64,000 nucleotides of DNA. It comes from Balneolaceae bacterium UBA7797. GTDB lineage: Bacteria; Bacteroidota; Rhodothermia; Balneolales; Balneolaceae. The first letter of the stretch is position 1. Each line of letters begins with the position of its first letter. Location of the stretch: NCBI GenBank assembly GCA_002480645.1, contig DLCN01000004.1, positions 127,559-191,558 on the forward strand. Reading direction: 5' to 3'. Position numbers and translations under genes: made by a program. Of the stretch, positions 1-8,198 are shown piece after piece. Below the pieces are notes generated by a model. The model was given only the letters and a program-made list of their open reading frames with translations, was not told the origin of the DNA and made no database searches.

Positions 1-1
1 C

Positions 2-832
2 GTAGTGTATTACTATCTCGGAGATGATGTGGACGAGGAATTGAAAATGGAATTCATCGATATGCGCGGACAAACCATCCGAACGTATTCGAGTAAAGAG
101 GATATCAGGGGAAGGGCCGTTAAAGAATCGACTACCTTTTACGAGGATCCCGAGCGGAAACGTCCATCTGTACTTTCTGATAAAGCCGGACTCAATAAAT
201 TTGTTTGGGATCTGGAATATCCGGGAGTAACCAACCTCGATGGCCGGCAGATCCTTTGGGCTGGAAATACTTCCGGACCTGATGCCATTCCGGGCATGTA
301 TACGGTTCGTTTATATCTTGGTGATGAATTGGTTGGTGAGCAGGAATTTGAACTCAAAAAAGATCCTCGACTTACAAAGATCACACAAGAAGACTTCGTG
401 GCCCAATTTGAATTGGTTCAAACGATCAATGCCAAACTTGATACCACTCATATTTCTATTAACAGGATTCGGGAAACCCGAAAAGAACTCAACGACATGA
501 TGTCTGAAATGGAAGGTGATGCTGAATGGAAAGAGCGGGCAAAGGCCATGCTTAAAGCGATGGCTGAGATCGAAGGAGAACTGGTGCAAACCAAGGCAGA
601 AGCGGGTCAGGATCTGCTCAACTTTCCTATAAAGCTGAATAACAAGCTTGCAGCATTGAAAGGAACGGTTGCTACCGGTTATGGCCGTCCAACAGCGCAG
701 CAATATGCTGTGTACGAAGATCTTGCTGCAAAAGTAGATGTTCAGCTTAATAAGCTAAATGAGATTTGGAATGGGGAATATGAGAACATCATGGAAGAGA
801 CCGAAAACCCCTCCATCCCCATAGAAAATTAG
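2..832 (+). CDS. C-terminal part of a BNR/VPS10-type glycosyl hydrolase-like protein (5' truncated)
   Basis: The reading frame is open from the first bases of the window, so the gene starts upstream and only the last roughly 276 codons are seen. The visible part starts with a beta-rich segment (VMYYYLGDDVDEELKMEF), then a WDLEYPG motif and PGMYTVRLYLG. This pattern is typical of the C-terminal region of the sortilin-like/BNR-repeat 'glycosyl hydrolase' proteins common in Bacteroidota. The rest (about residues 130-275) is a charged, helix-rich tail with a likely coiled coil. The repeats themselves lie outside the window, so enzyme activity cannot be judged. A strong terminator follows 30 bases downstream, so this is the last gene of its transcript. 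The family assignment rests on the C-terminal pattern only. Confidence 0.7.
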   Translation, partial: VVYYYLGDDVDEELKMEFIDMRGQTIRTYSSKEDIRGRAVKESTTFYEDPERKRPSVLSDKAGLNKFVWDLEYPGVTNLDGRQILWAGNTSGPDAIPGMYTVRLYLGDELVGEQEFELKKDPRLTKITQEDFVAQFELVQTINAKLDTTHISINRIRETRKELNDMMSEMEGDAEWKERAKAMLKAMAEIEGELVQTKAEAGQDLLNFPIKLNNKLAALKGTVATGYGRPTAQQYAVYEDLAAKVDVQLNKLNEIWNGEYENIMEETENPSIPIEN

Positions 833-862
833 GAGACGAAGTACGCTTCGTTAATCATATCG

Positions 863-896
863 GCCCGGTACCATTTAGTTGGCCGGGCTTTTTTTT
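863..896 (+). terminator. Rho-independent terminator after the partial hydrolase gene
   Basis: A GCCCGG/CCGGGC stem is followed by a run of eight or more T residues. It lies 30 bases after the stop codon at 832 and would end the transcript entering from the left edge. Confidence 0.8.
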
Positions 897-960
897 GTGA
901 ATTACAGGAATGGTTTGGGGATCATTTTGGTATGTGAATAGCGCATATAAAGGCCAAATT

Positions 961-1593
961 ATGATACTTACCCGCTCCGATATCGACGCTCTTCCCTCCC
1001 GCAAACGTGCTCACTTTGTAAACAGCTGTGTGGGATACAAATCCGCCAATCTGATTGGGACCAAAGACGAGCACGGGGTGAGTAATCTGGCGGTATTCAG
1101 CTCTGTAATCCATCTCGGAAGCAATCCACCGCTACTCGGTTTTATTCTGCGTCCGAGAACGGTTATCCGGAATACGTACGATAATTTAAGATCATCAGGA
1201 GTATTTACAGTAAACCACATCAGTGAAGAAAATTACAAACAAGCGCATCAGACTTCGGCCAAATATGCACCGGAAGTTTCTGAATTTGAATCTGCCGGTC
1301 TTACCGAGGAATACCTAAACGATTTCGATGCTCCTTTTGCGAAAGAAAGTCCCATAAAAATCGGATGTCGGTACATCAACGAATATTATCTGGAAGAAAA
1401 CGAGTGTACGCTGATCATTGGCGGAATTGAATTCGTTCAATTTGATGAAAGCATCCTGAATGATGATGGCTGGCTGAATCTGGAAAAATCCGGTACGGCT
1501 GTCGTAAGTGGTTTGGATGCCTACAGCATTCCTGCGTTACTTGACCGGTTGAGTTATGCCGAACCGGGTTCCGAACCGAAATCTATTCTTTGA
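961..1593 (+). CDS. Flavin reductase family protein (FMN-binding split barrel)
   Basis: This is a protein of about 210 residues of the flavin reductase-like/DIM6-NTAB family, which binds FMN in a split beta-barrel and acts as a flavin reductase or an FMN-dependent oxidoreductase. Visible hallmarks are the N-terminal SxVGYKSANLIGT-type strand, SNLAVFSSV, the PPLLGFILRPRT segment and the following VFTVNHI strand, in the family order. The frame opens earlier at 910, but the ATG at 961 (MILTRSDIDAL) has an AAAGG-like stretch upstream and matches the usual family N-terminus, so I chose it. It is monocistronic: a terminator lies before it and a promoter for the next gene after it. The actual substrate cannot be read from sequence. 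Confidence 0.82.
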   Translation: MILTRSDIDALPSRKRAHFVNSCVGYKSANLIGTKDEHGVSNLAVFSSVIHLGSNPPLLGFILRPRTVIRNTYDNLRSSGVFTVNHISEENYKQAHQTSAKYAPEVSEFESAGLTEEYLNDFDAPFAKESPIKIGCRYINEYYLEENECTLIIGGIEFVQFDESILNDDGWLNLEKSGTAVVSGLDAYSIPALLDRLSYAEPGSEPKSIL

Positions 1594-1667
1594 TTGATCC
1601 GTGTTTCAGTACCATTTTTTTTTATGATCGTGAATAACGGAATGGAATTTCGCTCATTATAACAATG

Positions 1668-1697
1668 TTTATCCTAGCCAATATCTGTGTATCTTTG
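1668..1697 (+). promoter_or_regulatory. Bacteroidota-type promoter for mrp
   Basis: TATCTTTG at 1690-1697 fits the TAnnTTTG -7 element of Bacteroidota primary sigma factors. TTTA at 1668-1671 stands 18 bases upstream in place of the -33 TTTG. The mrp start lies 29 bases downstream. Confidence 0.6.
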
Positions 1698-1726
1698 ACC
1701 ACTTTTTAATTTCAGAATTTTCGAAC

Positions 1727-2833
1727 ATGTCGATCAATAAAGAACAAGTTAAAACGGCACTGTCTCATGTGCTTCATCCGGTAGAAAAAAATGATCTGGT
1801 AGCACTGGGAATGATCCAGGATCTTATCGTTCAGGAAAAGTACATCACCTTTACACTGGAAATGCCCGAACAGAATGATGAACTAGCAAACGATCTGAAA
1901 AAGAAGTGCGAGGGAGCTGTTCATAAATTCATCGATCGTGAAGCGATTGTGGATATTCAGGTAGGGTTAAATATTTCGAAGAACAACGGTCAGCAGAAAA
2001 AAACACCGGTACAACCGGTAGACGGTGGCCTGCTATCGGGCGTTAAGCATATTATTGCGGTAGCCTCGGGTAAAGGTGGGGTAGGGAAATCCACCGTTGC
2101 CGTAAATCTGGCTGCGGCGCTGGCCCGTACGGGTGCCAAGGTTGGTTTGATGGATACCGATATCTATGGACCAAGCATACCAACGATGTTCGATCTTTTT
2201 GAGGCACCGAACATTACTACCCAGAAAAAGCTGATTCCGCTGGAGAAGCATGGCATCAAAATGGTAAGCATGGGTTTTCTGGTTGATGCGAATCAGGCCA
2301 TGGTTTGGCGCGGAGCAATGGTTACGAGTGCTGTGCAGCAATTTATGAAAGATGTGGAATGGGGAGAATTAGACTATATGGTGATGGATCTGCCTCCGGG
2401 AACCGGCGATATTCAGCTAACTATCGTACAGACCGTTCCGTTAAGTGGTGCAGTAATTGTTTCTACTCCTCAGAATGTAGCTCTTGACGATGTTCGACGT
2501 GGCGTGGCTATGTTTAACAAAGTAAATGTACCGGTTTTAGGTGTGGTGGAAAATATGGCGTATTTCACACCACCGGACATGCCGGATAAGAAGTATCATA
2601 TCTTTGGAGAAGGCGGAGCGGTTAAGCTGGCCGAAGAGATGAATATTCCGGTATTAGGAGAGATCCCATTGGAAATGCCGATCCGTGAATCGGGAGATAA
2701 AGGAACTCCGATCGTAATAGCGGATGAGCATTCGAATGCTGCCAAAGCCTTCATCGCCACTAAGGATAAAGTGGTAACCGAACTTGGCAAACTGAGTGGT
2801 AAAGCCCCTAAAGTAGAGATCAAGTTTAAGTGA
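1727..2833 (+). CDS. mrp: Mrp/NBP35 family ATPase, iron-sulfur cluster carrier
   Basis: The 368-residue protein has an N-terminal MIP18/DUF59 domain (about 5-85), a short linker and a P-loop ATPase of the Mrp/Nbp35 deviant Walker A type. GKGGVGKST sits at about residue 115, and MDTDIYGPSIPTMF and DLPPGTGD follow. The family carries and transfers Fe-S clusters in the cytosol and can replace ApbC. The usual CxxC cluster-binding motif after VENMAYF is replaced by a proline-rich loop (TPPDMPDKKYHIFG), a variant I recall from Bacteroidota homologues. The gene stands alone with its own promoter. The family call is secure; the cluster-carrying role is inferred from it. Confidence 0.93.
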   Translation: MSINKEQVKTALSHVLHPVEKNDLVALGMIQDLIVQEKYITFTLEMPEQNDELANDLKKKCEGAVHKFIDREAIVDIQVGLNISKNNGQQKKTPVQPVDGGLLSGVKHIIAVASGKGGVGKSTVAVNLAAALARTGAKVGLMDTDIYGPSIPTMFDLFEAPNITTQKKLIPLEKHGIKMVSMGFLVDANQAMVWRGAMVTSAVQQFMKDVEWGELDYMVMDLPPGTGDIQLTIVQTVPLSGAVIVSTPQNVALDDVRRGVAMFNKVNVPVLGVVENMAYFTPPDMPDKKYHIFGEGGAVKLAEEMNIPVLGEIPLEMPIRESGDKGTPIVIADEHSNAAKAFIATKDKVVTELGKLSGKAPKVEIKFK

Positions 2834-2859
2834 TCCTGGTTCCCGGTCTTTCCTAATTG

Positions 2860-2942
2860 GTCATCACGAGCGGAGCGAAGGGATCTCCTTTTTGTACCTC
2901 GGTTCAGCAGATTGCTTCGTCGTATTCACTACTTGCAATGAC
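2860..2942. repeat. Imperfect palindromic intergenic element
   Basis: The segment begins GTCATCACGAGCGGAGCGAAG and ends in a stretch whose reverse complement begins GTCATTGCAAGTAG and carries ACGAAGCAATCT. The two ends are therefore imperfect inverted copies of the widespread intergenic 'GTCATTGCGAG...CGAAGCAATC' palindrome. It sits between convergent mrp and gdhA. A second short motif follows at about 2971-2999, where GTCTGAC is repeated directly around a GGCTTAAGTCC core. No gene is seen in this 243-base gap. Confidence 0.5.
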
Positions 2943-3020
2943 TTGAAAGGGTATGGGGCTTAGAAATTTCGCGGTCTGACGGCTTAAGTCCGTCTGACTG
3001 ATTTATATCATATCAGCCCC

Positions 3021-3052
3021 AAAAATAAAAAAGGCGCCAATCACAGCGCCTT
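3021..3052 (-). terminator. Terminator of gdhA
   Basis: An AAGGCGC/GCGCCTT stem (3031-3052) is followed, on the minus strand, by a T-rich run. It lies 25 bases beyond the gdhA stop and also faces the end of mrp, so it may work in both directions. Confidence 0.8.
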
Positions 3053-3076
3053 TTCTTCATGTATTAACTAACACTT

Positions 3077-4483
3077 TTATGGGAATATTCCCATTTGTTC
3101 GTACATAATTCCGATTTTGTTGATCGCACTGATGAATGCGGCAGTTCGCAGATCATCCAGATCATGCTCATCACGGATCTCACGGATCTGCTGATACGCA
3201 TTGATCATGGTTTCTTCCAATCCTGAATCAACAAGATCATATTCTTCAGCTCCATGCGTGAGGTTTTTGAGCTCCTCGTCGGTAAACTTTTTACCGGAAA
3301 TAGATTCGATCTCCCGGGCAATCTTCATGAAACTGGATTCATCGAATCGCTTATTCATCCGTCCGTAACGAACATGCTGAATATCTTTCAGCCATTCGAA
3401 ATAGGAAACGATCACACCACCGGCATTCAGATAACTATCCGGAATGATAAGCGCCCCACGATCTTTTAACACATCGTGCGCATGCGAAGTAGTAGGTCCG
3501 TTCGCTGCCTCCGCAATGATCTTAGCTTTAATGTCGTTGGCGTTTTCGTCGGTGATCTGACTTTCCAGCGCTGCCGGTATCAGGATATCACACTCCACCG
3601 TAAAAATATCTGAACTGTCGTTCAAGTCGGTTGAAGTGCCAAATCCGAGAATGGACCCGGTATCCTGTCGGTACTCCATCAATTTGTTAAGATCGATGCC
3701 GTTCGGATCGTAGATAGCCCCTTCAATTTCAGCTACCCCAACCAGTTTGGCTCCGGCTTCGGTCATGTATTTTGAGGCATGAAAACCCACATTACCAAGC
3801 CCCTGCACTACAAAGGTCTTGCCTTCCACGCCGGTGCTTAGTCCAAGTTTTTCCATGTCTTCCTTTACGTTGCACGCTTCACGGATGCCAAAGTATACAC
3901 CGCGACCGGTAGCTTCTTTACGCCCCTGAATACCGCCCTGCTGAATAGGTTTACCGGTTACACAGGCTTCAGCATTAATATCGTTATTGATCTGACGGTA
4001 GGTATCCAGTATCCAGCCCATTTCGCGAGCGCCGGTGCCGTAATCGGGTGCCGGAACATCCACTGCAGGACCAATAAATCCTTTTTTAATGAGTTCGAAG
4101 GTATATCGGCGGGTGATCTTTTCAAGTTCACGATCGGAATAATCGCGGGTACTGATCTTAATACCACCTTTTGCACCACCAAATGGCACATCAACAATGG
4201 CACATTTGTAGGTCATGAGAGCGGCAAGGGCCATGGTCTCATCTTCATCCACTTTATGGCTGTACCGGATACCGCCTTTGGTGGGCATTTTATGATGGCT
4301 GTGTTCCACTCTCCATCCTTCAATTACCTCTATTCGGCCGTCGTCTTTCTCGATGGGAAAAGTAACATGGTAGACCGTATTACAAACTTTGATCTGATTC
4401 AGCAGGCCCTTGTCAAAGCGGGTGTATTTTGCCGCTTTATCGAAGTTCTTGTTTACCTGCTCGTAAAATTTATAGGTAGACAT
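3077..4483 (-). CDS. gdhA: Glu/Leu/Phe/Val family dehydrogenase, glutamate dehydrogenase
   Basis: A protein of about 468 residues that should interconvert glutamate and 2-oxoglutarate plus ammonia with NAD(P). It shows the substrate-binding MPTKGGIRYS, the catalytic-lysine segment MTYKCAIVDVPFGGAKGG, and the Rossmann fingerprint VQGLGNVG, followed by conserved AEAANGPTT and NAGGVIVSYFEW. The reading frame can be extended to a TTG at 4519, but the ATG at 4483 (MSTYKFYEQVNKNF) gives the usual family N-terminus and is preferred. The gene stands alone between its terminator and a convergent-side neighbour. Together with the Hut enzymes at 51-57 kb it would complete histidine-to-2-oxoglutarate catabolism. 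Cofactor preference is not decided here. Confidence 0.95.
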   Translation of the reverse strand: MSTYKFYEQVNKNFDKAAKYTRFDKGLLNQIKVCNTVYHVTFPIEKDDGRIEVIEGWRVEHSHHKMPTKGGIRYSHKVDEDETMALAALMTYKCAIVDVPFGGAKGGIKISTRDYSDRELEKITRRYTFELIKKGFIGPAVDVPAPDYGTGAREMGWILDTYRQINNDINAEACVTGKPIQQGGIQGRKEATGRGVYFGIREACNVKEDMEKLGLSTGVEGKTFVVQGLGNVGFHASKYMTEAGAKLVGVAEIEGAIYDPNGIDLNKLMEYRQDTGSILGFGTSTDLNDSSDIFTVECDILIPAALESQITDENANDIKAKIIAEAANGPTTSHAHDVLKDRGALIIPDSYLNAGGVIVSYFEWLKDIQHVRYGRMNKRFDESSFMKIAREIESISGKKFTDEELKNLTHGAEEYDLVDSGLEETMINAYQQIREIRDEHDLDDLRTAAFISAINKIGIMYEQMGIFP

Positions 4484-4568
4484 GTATGTAGTTAAGTTGT
4501 CGTTATTTTGCGCTTTCAATGGTCGGAATATTATTATTCAGAAACAACAAAAAAGCGCTTTTCTTAAC

Positions 4569-5306
4569 CTAATTTAATGGCAGCGCCACATGCAGGTGAT
4601 CTGCTGTTCCTACATGTCTTATTGTCTGAAATCCCATGGTTTTCAATGAGATCTCCAGCAGTTTGTTCCTGAATTCCGAATGACCAATAGTACGCAAATC
4701 AATGGCGTGTACAAATCCTGTTTTCTGAGGATAATGAAGAGATGTTTGCCGGGGATTTAAGCCCATGGCACGGTAGTCTTCGGGAGAGCGTTTTATGTCG
4801 GTAATGATGAGATCTTTATCGGCCAGAGTGGTTGTGGCCACTGCAACCCGAAGTACCGGATGAAGTGAGCGATACACCTGCCGTACGTTTTCGGTTTTAG
4901 CATTCACTCCGGAGAGATACATTAATCCGTACATACAGAATCCGAACACCATCATACTCAACGATCCTATCCCGATCTTATACACGATTTTTTTGTGTTT
5001 AGCCCGCCGGAAGATGATCACAAATAAGAACCAAAGAAAGAGAATAGTAACCACACTGCCCGCCACTAAGGCTACCCAACCGTTCCATTGTTCCGTCCTG
5101 ATCAGATAGACAGAAGTGCGAATAAGTAGAAAGAAAGGAAAGATCAGACCGAGCACCCCTGATAAAAGTAAAAGAAAGATCTTGGTCGGGCTTCTTTTTG
5201 GAGATGCAGACCGGCGTTGAACCTCAGGGCCGGATTCAATTCCCATTCGGAAGGAATCATTTGGCTGAAGCAGCCAGTCCAGTTCTTTTTGCGAAAGTTT
5301 TTCCAT
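4569..5306 (-). CDS. Membrane protein with possible M15-peptidase-like C-terminal domain
   Basis: Protein of 245 residues that I do not firmly recognise. A basic, soluble N-terminus (1-40) is followed by three hydrophobic segments (about 43-65, 78-100 and 108-132), then a C-terminal domain of about 110 residues outside the membrane. That domain has a spaced set of potential metal ligands: SLHYPQKTGFVHAIDLRT and, near the end, HVGTADHLHVALPL. This order (H...D...H-x-H) recalls the SxHxxGxAxD and HxH motifs of M15/hedgehog-type metallopeptidases, but with a longer first spacing. It is followed 49 bases upstream by another small membrane protein on the same strand, so the two may form an operon. 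The peptidase reading is tentative. Confidence 0.6.
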   Translation of the reverse strand: MEKLSQKELDWLLQPNDSFRMGIESGPEVQRRSASPKRSPTKIFLLLLSGVLGLIFPFFLLIRTSVYLIRTEQWNGWVALVAGSVVTILFLWFLFVIIFRRAKHKKIVYKIGIGSLSMMVFGFCMYGLMYLSGVNAKTENVRQVYRSLHPVLRVAVATTTLADKDLIITDIKRSPEDYRAMGLNPRQTSLHYPQKTGFVHAIDLRTIGHSEFRNKLLEISLKTMGFQTIRHVGTADHLHVALPLN

Positions 5307-5355
5307 GTTCGCTTACACGAACACTCAGAGCCGGTGTTACAGAGTTTTTATGAGG

Positions 5356-5754
5356 CTAGTGCTGGCGGGATGCCTTTCTGATCAAAAACGGCATGCTTTG
5401 CAGTACAACGATCACCAGAAGAACCAGCGGAATACTGTGATAGGGATTTCGGTTCAGAATTCCGCCAAGTTCAGTTAGGGCGTAGCTCATAACAAGACCT
5501 GAAGTAAATAATGAGAGGCCATGTGCCCAAGAAACCCGGGTCCATAAAAAAAGCGAAGTGATCAATGAAAGAATCCCTCCGATAAATCCGGCAGCCAGTG
5601 TAAATATCGGGATGGAACCATTATACGATTCAAAGATACCTTCAGGCCAAAGTTCGGCATTCAGTTTCCAGATATTTAATCCGGCCAGATAAAGTCCGGC
5701 TATCAGATAGAATAACTGTAGAAAGATCTGGATTTGTCGGTCGCGTTTATTCAT
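5356..5754 (-). CDS. Small four-helix membrane protein of unknown function
   Basis: The 132-residue protein is almost wholly hydrophobic, with four predicted membrane helices (about 9-28, 47-68, 74-95 and 104-124) and a basic C-terminus, consistent with positive-inside topology. I do not recognise the family. It lies directly upstream of, and on the same strand as, the three-helix protein at 4569-5306 with a 49-base gap, so joint transcription is likely. Its start is an ATG; an AGGAGG-like run at 5760 lies on the other strand and does not help. No catalytic motif is seen. Confidence 0.6.
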   Translation of the reverse strand: MNKRDRQIQIFLQLFYLIAGLYLAGLNIWKLNAELWPEGIFESYNGSIPIFTLAAGFIGGILSLITSLFLWTRVSWAHGLSLFTSGLVMSYALTELGGILNRNPYHSIPLVLLVIVVLQSMPFLIRKASRQH

Positions 5755-5954
5755 TCATTCAGGAGGTGATTGGTGACAGGCTTTACCCTTGCTTATACCA
5801 ATCAACCGGATTTTGTTCCCTCATTTAAATGCTTTCTCCGATCCTGGTATTTTTTCCGGATAATCTTCGGTTTTTACACCAAAAAACCCGTTCTTTAAGG
5901 CAGCTTTAGGGAGGGATATCGATAACGTTGAACTCGATTAACCCTCAATACTCC

Positions 5955-7769
5955 ATGAAATTTACGTCTGTACTACTCATTCTTTTAGCGATCACTGCCT
6001 GTGATCCATCTCCTTCAAAAAACCAAACCAACGTACCGGATAAATCAGATTTCAGTACCTACTGTAATCCGGTTGATATCGACTACTCGTACATGTCGCA
6101 CTATGCTTTCCGAAAGGTGGCCTATCGTTCAGGAGCGGATCCTGCAGTAATAAATTTTAAAGGAAAGTACTACATGTTCGTTACCCGTTCGCATGGGTAT
6201 TGGGTGTCTGATGATATGAGTGACTGGCAATTTATCCGTCCTCAGAACTGGTACTTTAATGGGAGTAATGCTCCGGCTGCTGCTGTGTTGAATGAGGAAG
6301 TGATCGTTCTCGGAGATCCGTCCGGTCACGGTGCTGTTATTAAAACGGATGACCCGGATCTTGGGGATTGGGAGACTACATTCAGTGTCATCCCGATTGC
6401 CATTCAGGATCCCGACCTTTTTGTAGATGACGACGGCAGGGTGTATCTGTATGAAGAATCTTCAAATTTGTTTCCCATTCGTGGGATCGAGCTTGATGCC
6501 GATCAGTACTTCATCCCGATAGGAGAAGAAAAGGATCTGTTTAAATTACACCCGGACGATCATGGCTGGGAACGTTTCGGGCAGGATCACAGATCAGATA
6601 TTGACCCTTTTATTGAAGGACCATGGATGAGTAAACACAACGGAACGTATTATCTGGAATACAGCGCACCGGGAACACAATGGAATGTGTATGGTGACGG
6701 AGTTTACACGAGCGAGCATCCGCTGGGGCCCTTCGAATATGCCCCCTACAACCCGATATCATATAAGCCGGGCGGATTTCTGAATGGCGCAGGCCATGGT
6801 AGCACCGTTGAAGATAATAACGGAAATTTCTGGCACTATGCGACCATGGCTATTTCAGTAAATTATAAATTTGAACGCCGGATCGGGATGTATCCGGCCG
6901 GATTTGAAGATGACGGGCAAATGTATGTAAACACCGCATACGGTGATTATCCGCATTATTTACCGGAGGCAGAGGTTGACGAGCATAAAGAGCGTTTTAC
7001 CGGATGGATGCTCCTCTCCTACCAAAAACCGGTAACTACTAATTCCACATTAAATAATGTGGAAATAAATGTGGTGGATGAAAGTGACAGCGGCTATATG
7101 CTGGAGCAGGAAGATAAGGTCGCTGAAATCAGCCTGATCAACGATGAGAATATTCGCACCTATTGGGTAGCTGAGAATAACAGCGATTCCATTTTTGTGG
7201 AAGTAGATCTTACAGAGGCTATGAATGTGAAAGCCATACAGATCAACTTTCAGGATTATAATGCCGAGATCTTTGGTCGTCCCGACACCCTGAAGCAGCA
7301 ATTTGTGATCGAAGGTTCGCTGGATGGAGAGCAATGGGAAATGATCGCAGATTATTCAGAAAATGAACGCGACCAGCCTCATGCATATCTTGAGCTCATC
7401 AAGCCAGTAAAGGCACGGTATGTGCGGTATCGAAATGTGTATTTCCCCAACAAATATCTGGCTATTTCAGAATTCAGAGTATTCGGTAATGGAGAAGGTC
7501 CTGTGCCTGCACAACCCGCTGATTTTGAGGTTGAAAGACAAAAAGACCGCAGAAATGCCGATCTGAGTTGGAATGAGGTTGCGGACGCCACCGGATATGT
7601 GATCTATTGGGGCATCCGAAAAGACCGGTTGAATAACTCGGCACTCATGTATGGTCAAAACTCTTACGAGTTAAGAGCATTAAATGTCGATCAACCTTAT
7701 TTCTATCAGGTTGAAGCCTTCAACGAGAATGGGATCTCGGAACGAAGTGAGATACTGAGTACGGAATAA
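5955..7769 (+). CDS. GH43-type glycoside hydrolase lipoprotein with F5/8-type C and fibronectin III domains
   Basis: The protein of about 604 residues starts with a lipoprotein signal (MKFTSVLLILLAITAC), so it is anchored in a membrane after cysteine modification. Residues about 30-340 form a five-bladed GH43-like fold: a catalytic-base candidate in RSGADPAVINF, a second acidic residue in IQDPDLFVDDDGRVYLY and an acid candidate in IDPFIEGPWM. Residues about 375-505 resemble an F5/8 type C (CBM32-like) carbohydrate-binding domain, and about 515-604 a fibronectin III domain. An upstream TTG at 5928 preceded by GGGAGGG is also in frame, but the ATG fits the signal peptide better. No SusC/SusD pair or other polysaccharide genes are adjacent, so the substrate (plant arabinan/xylan type by family) stays open. 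Confidence 0.82.
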   Translation: MKFTSVLLILLAITACDPSPSKNQTNVPDKSDFSTYCNPVDIDYSYMSHYAFRKVAYRSGADPAVINFKGKYYMFVTRSHGYWVSDDMSDWQFIRPQNWYFNGSNAPAAAVLNEEVIVLGDPSGHGAVIKTDDPDLGDWETTFSVIPIAIQDPDLFVDDDGRVYLYEESSNLFPIRGIELDADQYFIPIGEEKDLFKLHPDDHGWERFGQDHRSDIDPFIEGPWMSKHNGTYYLEYSAPGTQWNVYGDGVYTSEHPLGPFEYAPYNPISYKPGGFLNGAGHGSTVEDNNGNFWHYATMAISVNYKFERRIGMYPAGFEDDGQMYVNTAYGDYPHYLPEAEVDEHKERFTGWMLLSYQKPVTTNSTLNNVEINVVDESDSGYMLEQEDKVAEISLINDENIRTYWVAENNSDSIFVEVDLTEAMNVKAIQINFQDYNAEIFGRPDTLKQQFVIEGSLDGEQWEMIADYSENERDQPHAYLELIKPVKARYVRYRNVYFPNKYLAISEFRVFGNGEGPVPAQPADFEVERQKDRRNADLSWNEVADATGYVIYWGIRKDRLNNSALMYGQNSYELRALNVDQPYFYQVEAFNENGISERSEILSTE

Positions 7770-7791
7770 TAAGCTTTGCTTACTGGTAGGA

Positions 7792-8058
7792 TCAAAGCTC
7801 TGATTCTACCAGATCCCCTTCTACCCGTTCACTGTATACATCAAAAATAAATAAGGTCATTACAGCACTGAAAACACTGATCAGGCCGGACATCTCAAAA
7901 CCACTTACTTCAGCAATTAACCCACCAATAAAGGCACTTAAACTACCGATCATAACACCGGGGGCTAATTTTACGCCCTCATCTTTCATCACAAGATAAT
8001 TAAGCGTTCCGAGTACTGCTCCAATTGTTAAAACTCCTAAAACAAATAGTAAAGTCAT
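7792..8058 (-). CDS. Small integral membrane protein, unknown function
   Basis: This 88-residue protein has three hydrophobic stretches (about 2-22, 31-50 and 55-73), a glycine-rich middle (GVMIGSLSAFIGGLIAEVSG) and an acidic C-terminus. The pattern is loosely like the GlsB/YeaQ/transglycosylase-associated small membrane proteins, but I cannot claim that family. It is convergent with the GH43 gene (22-base gap) and divergent from the dipeptidase gene, so it has its own transcript. Confidence 0.55.
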   Translation of the reverse strand: MTLLFVLGVLTIGAVLGTLNYLVMKDEGVKLAPGVMIGSLSAFIGGLIAEVSGFEMSGLISVFSAVMTLFIFDVYSERVEGDLVESEL

Positions 8059-8141
8059 GTTATTATATGATTATGAATTTGTATTCATTGTTAATAAACA
8101 ATTTAAAGGAGTATTTGTTCCGTGTTTTAAGAAGAGTTCCG

Positions 8142-8171
8142 TTTGAAATGTCTTCGTTCTTACTATTTTTG
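8142..8171 (+). promoter_or_regulatory. Bacteroidota-type promoter for the M19 dipeptidase gene
   Basis: TTTG at 8142-8145, 18 bases of spacer, then TATTTTTG at 8164-8171. Both elements match the Bacteroidota -33 TTTG / -7 TAnnTTTG pattern exactly. The ATG is 28 bases downstream. Confidence 0.7.
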
Positions 8172-8198
8172 CCGCTTAACAATTAAATAATCGGATTT

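Noticed and set aside
910..960. Longer N-terminus of the flavin reductase
   Set aside because: The 17 extra residues have no family support and the ATG at 961 is better placed.
3958..4203. Minus-strand frame inside the glutamate dehydrogenase gene
   Set aside because: An out-of-phase frame of a highly conserved gene; no separate signals.
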